Assembly: GCA_030824255.1 (NCBI GenBank)
Contig: JAVBYB010000376.1
Coordinates: forward strand, 1 to 5,800
Reading direction: 5' to 3'
DNA: 5,800 nucleotides
DNA from: a bacterium
Lineage (GTDB): Bacteria > Pseudomonadota > Alphaproteobacteria > Caulobacterales > Hyphomonadaceae
Shown here: piece after piece, positions 5,483 to 5,800 of the stretch
How positions within the stretch are numbered: position 1 is the stretch's first letter
Layout: the number at the start of each line of letters is the position of its first letter
Translations under genes and position numbers: made by a program
The notes under the pieces: generated by a model
Told to the model about the DNA's origin: nothing
Databases searched by the model: none
What the model saw: the letters and a program-made list of their open reading frames with translations, nothing else

Positions 5483-5497
5483 TTGTGCCGCGCACAA
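5483..5497. promoter_or_regulatory. Operator-like palindrome TTGTGC-N3-GCACAA
   Basis: A perfect inverted repeat with 6-bp arms (5483-5488 and 5492-5497) and a 3-base centre, next to a run of seven T on its left. It overlaps the predicted -10 of the leftward thiolase promoter, the classical place for a repressor site. It is not a terminator: the T run precedes the hairpin on the plus strand and is an A run on the minus strand. The regulator is unknown. Confidence 0.45.
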
Positions 5498-5522
5498 TCC
5501 TCCCCGGCTCTCCTCCCGTCAA
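5494..5522 (-). promoter_or_regulatory. Candidate promoter of the thiolase-Rid-EndoV transcript
   Basis: On the minus strand TTGACG (5522-5517) is followed, after the optimal 17 bases, by GATTGT (5499-5494) as -10. The -35 matches the alphaproteobacterial housekeeping consensus very well; the -10 matches poorly (three of six to TATAAT), as is common in high-GC genomes or at regulated promoters. The leader to the thiolase ATG would be about 30 bases. No convincing rightward promoter for the divergent attachment gene was seen in 5458-5583. Confidence 0.4.
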
Positions 5523-5583
5523 GCAGGGGGAACGCACCCCGCGCCCACCCGTTGGATCAGCTGGAAACGCTACGGAGAAACGC

Positions 5584-5800
5584 ATGTCAGGCGTCAGAAT
5601 CGACCACAATGCATGGGTGATGGTGGGAGATGGCGAAAAGGCGCTTTTCTTCCGGAATGAGGGAGATGCGACCTATCCCAACCTCGAAATCGTCAGTGTG
5701 ATGGAGCAGGATAATCCCCGCACCGGCGAACAGGGAACAGATCGCCCCGGCCGCGCCTTCGCTTCCGTCGGCGGTCATCGCAGCGCAATGCAGGAAACCA
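5584..5800 (+). CDS. Host-attachment-family protein (PF10116-like), N-terminal part (3' end outside window)
   Basis: The first 72 codons of a second member of the 'protein required for attachment to host cells' family. It starts at the ATG at 5584 with GGAG 6 bases upstream (5574-5577). The N-terminal strand AWVMVGDGEKALFFRNEGD and the following YPNLEIV match the family start, and the GTDRPGRAF segment is the usual Arg/Gly-rich linker before the Glu/His-rich helix. There is no signal peptide, so a direct surface role is not evident. It aligns with the attachment gene at 2809-3246: I-D-H-N-A-W-V-M-V-G-D-G against V-E-H-stop-T-L-V-V-A-A-D-G, then F-F-R-N against V-Y-R-N. It is divergent from the thiolase across a 126-base shared upstream region. 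The family is confident; the function is not. Confidence 0.85.
   Translation, partial: MSGVRIDHNAWVMVGDGEKALFFRNEGDATYPNLEIVSVMEQDNPRTGEQGTDRPGRAFASVGGHRSAMQET

Noticed and set aside
5477..5497. Intrinsic terminator formed by TTGTGC-N3-GCACAA and the T run
   Set aside because: The seven T come before the stem on the plus strand and become A on the minus strand, so the order is wrong for termination in both directions.
5006..5497. Second minus-strand frame overlapping the thiolase start
   Set aside because: Frame-shifted reading of the thiolase coding sequence, Arg/Gly-rich, no motif.
5526..5553. G-quadruplex or GGGG-N6-CCCC hairpin in the divergent region
   Set aside because: Only three G runs are close together on the minus strand, and the 4-bp stem is what a GC-rich spacer gives by chance.

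Overview
The window is dense, high-GC bacterial chromosome. Gene content (split glycine decarboxylase GcvPB, two host-attachment-family proteins, a DUF2332 protein, an EndoV-like protein) and TTGACG-type -35 sequences suggest an alphaproteobacterium. A Caulobacterales/Hyphomonadaceae-like lineage is my guess; the sequence does not prove it. No rRNA, tRNA, CRISPR array, insertion sequence, integrase or toxin/phage gene is visible.

Layout from left to right: the 3' part of gcvPB (+, ends 601) meets a DUF2332 gene (-, 1662-604) tail to tail with only 2 bases between the stops. Continuing leftward transcription, the minus strand carries, in transcription order, a thiolase (5457-4276), a Rid-family protein (4271-3885), an EndoV-family protein (3883-3380), a host-attachment-family protein (3246-2809, with an in-frame TGA just ahead of its apparent TTG start), a zinc alcohol dehydrogenase (2723-1671) and the DUF2332 gene. 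Spacings are 4, 1, 113-133, 85 and 8 bases. The first three are almost certainly one mRNA, the last two are a second tight pair, and the attachment gene may have its own leader. Divergent from the thiolase, a second host-attachment gene (+) starts at 5584 and runs off the window. There is no gene-free stretch over 300 bases; the longest is the 126-base divergent region 5458-5583.

How the genes fit together: thiolase and alcohol dehydrogenase are core carbon-metabolism enzymes (acetyl-CoA/acetoacetyl-CoA exchange; alcohol/aldehyde oxidoreduction), and GcvPB belongs to the separate glycine cleavage system. The EndoV-like and Rid-like genes are fused into the thiolase transcript with no obvious metabolic reason. 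Both have unusual active-site features: the Rid protein lacks the deaminase arginine, and the EndoV-like protein is short with an altered second catalytic loop.

I see no clear new multi-gene defence or mobile system. The points most worth a second look are: the TGA interrupting the first host-attachment gene while homology continues through it; a strong gcvPB intrinsic terminator embedded in the coding sequence of the convergent gene; a perfect TTGTGC-N3-GCACAA palindrome over the predicted thiolase promoter; and the thiolase-Rid-EndoV coupling.
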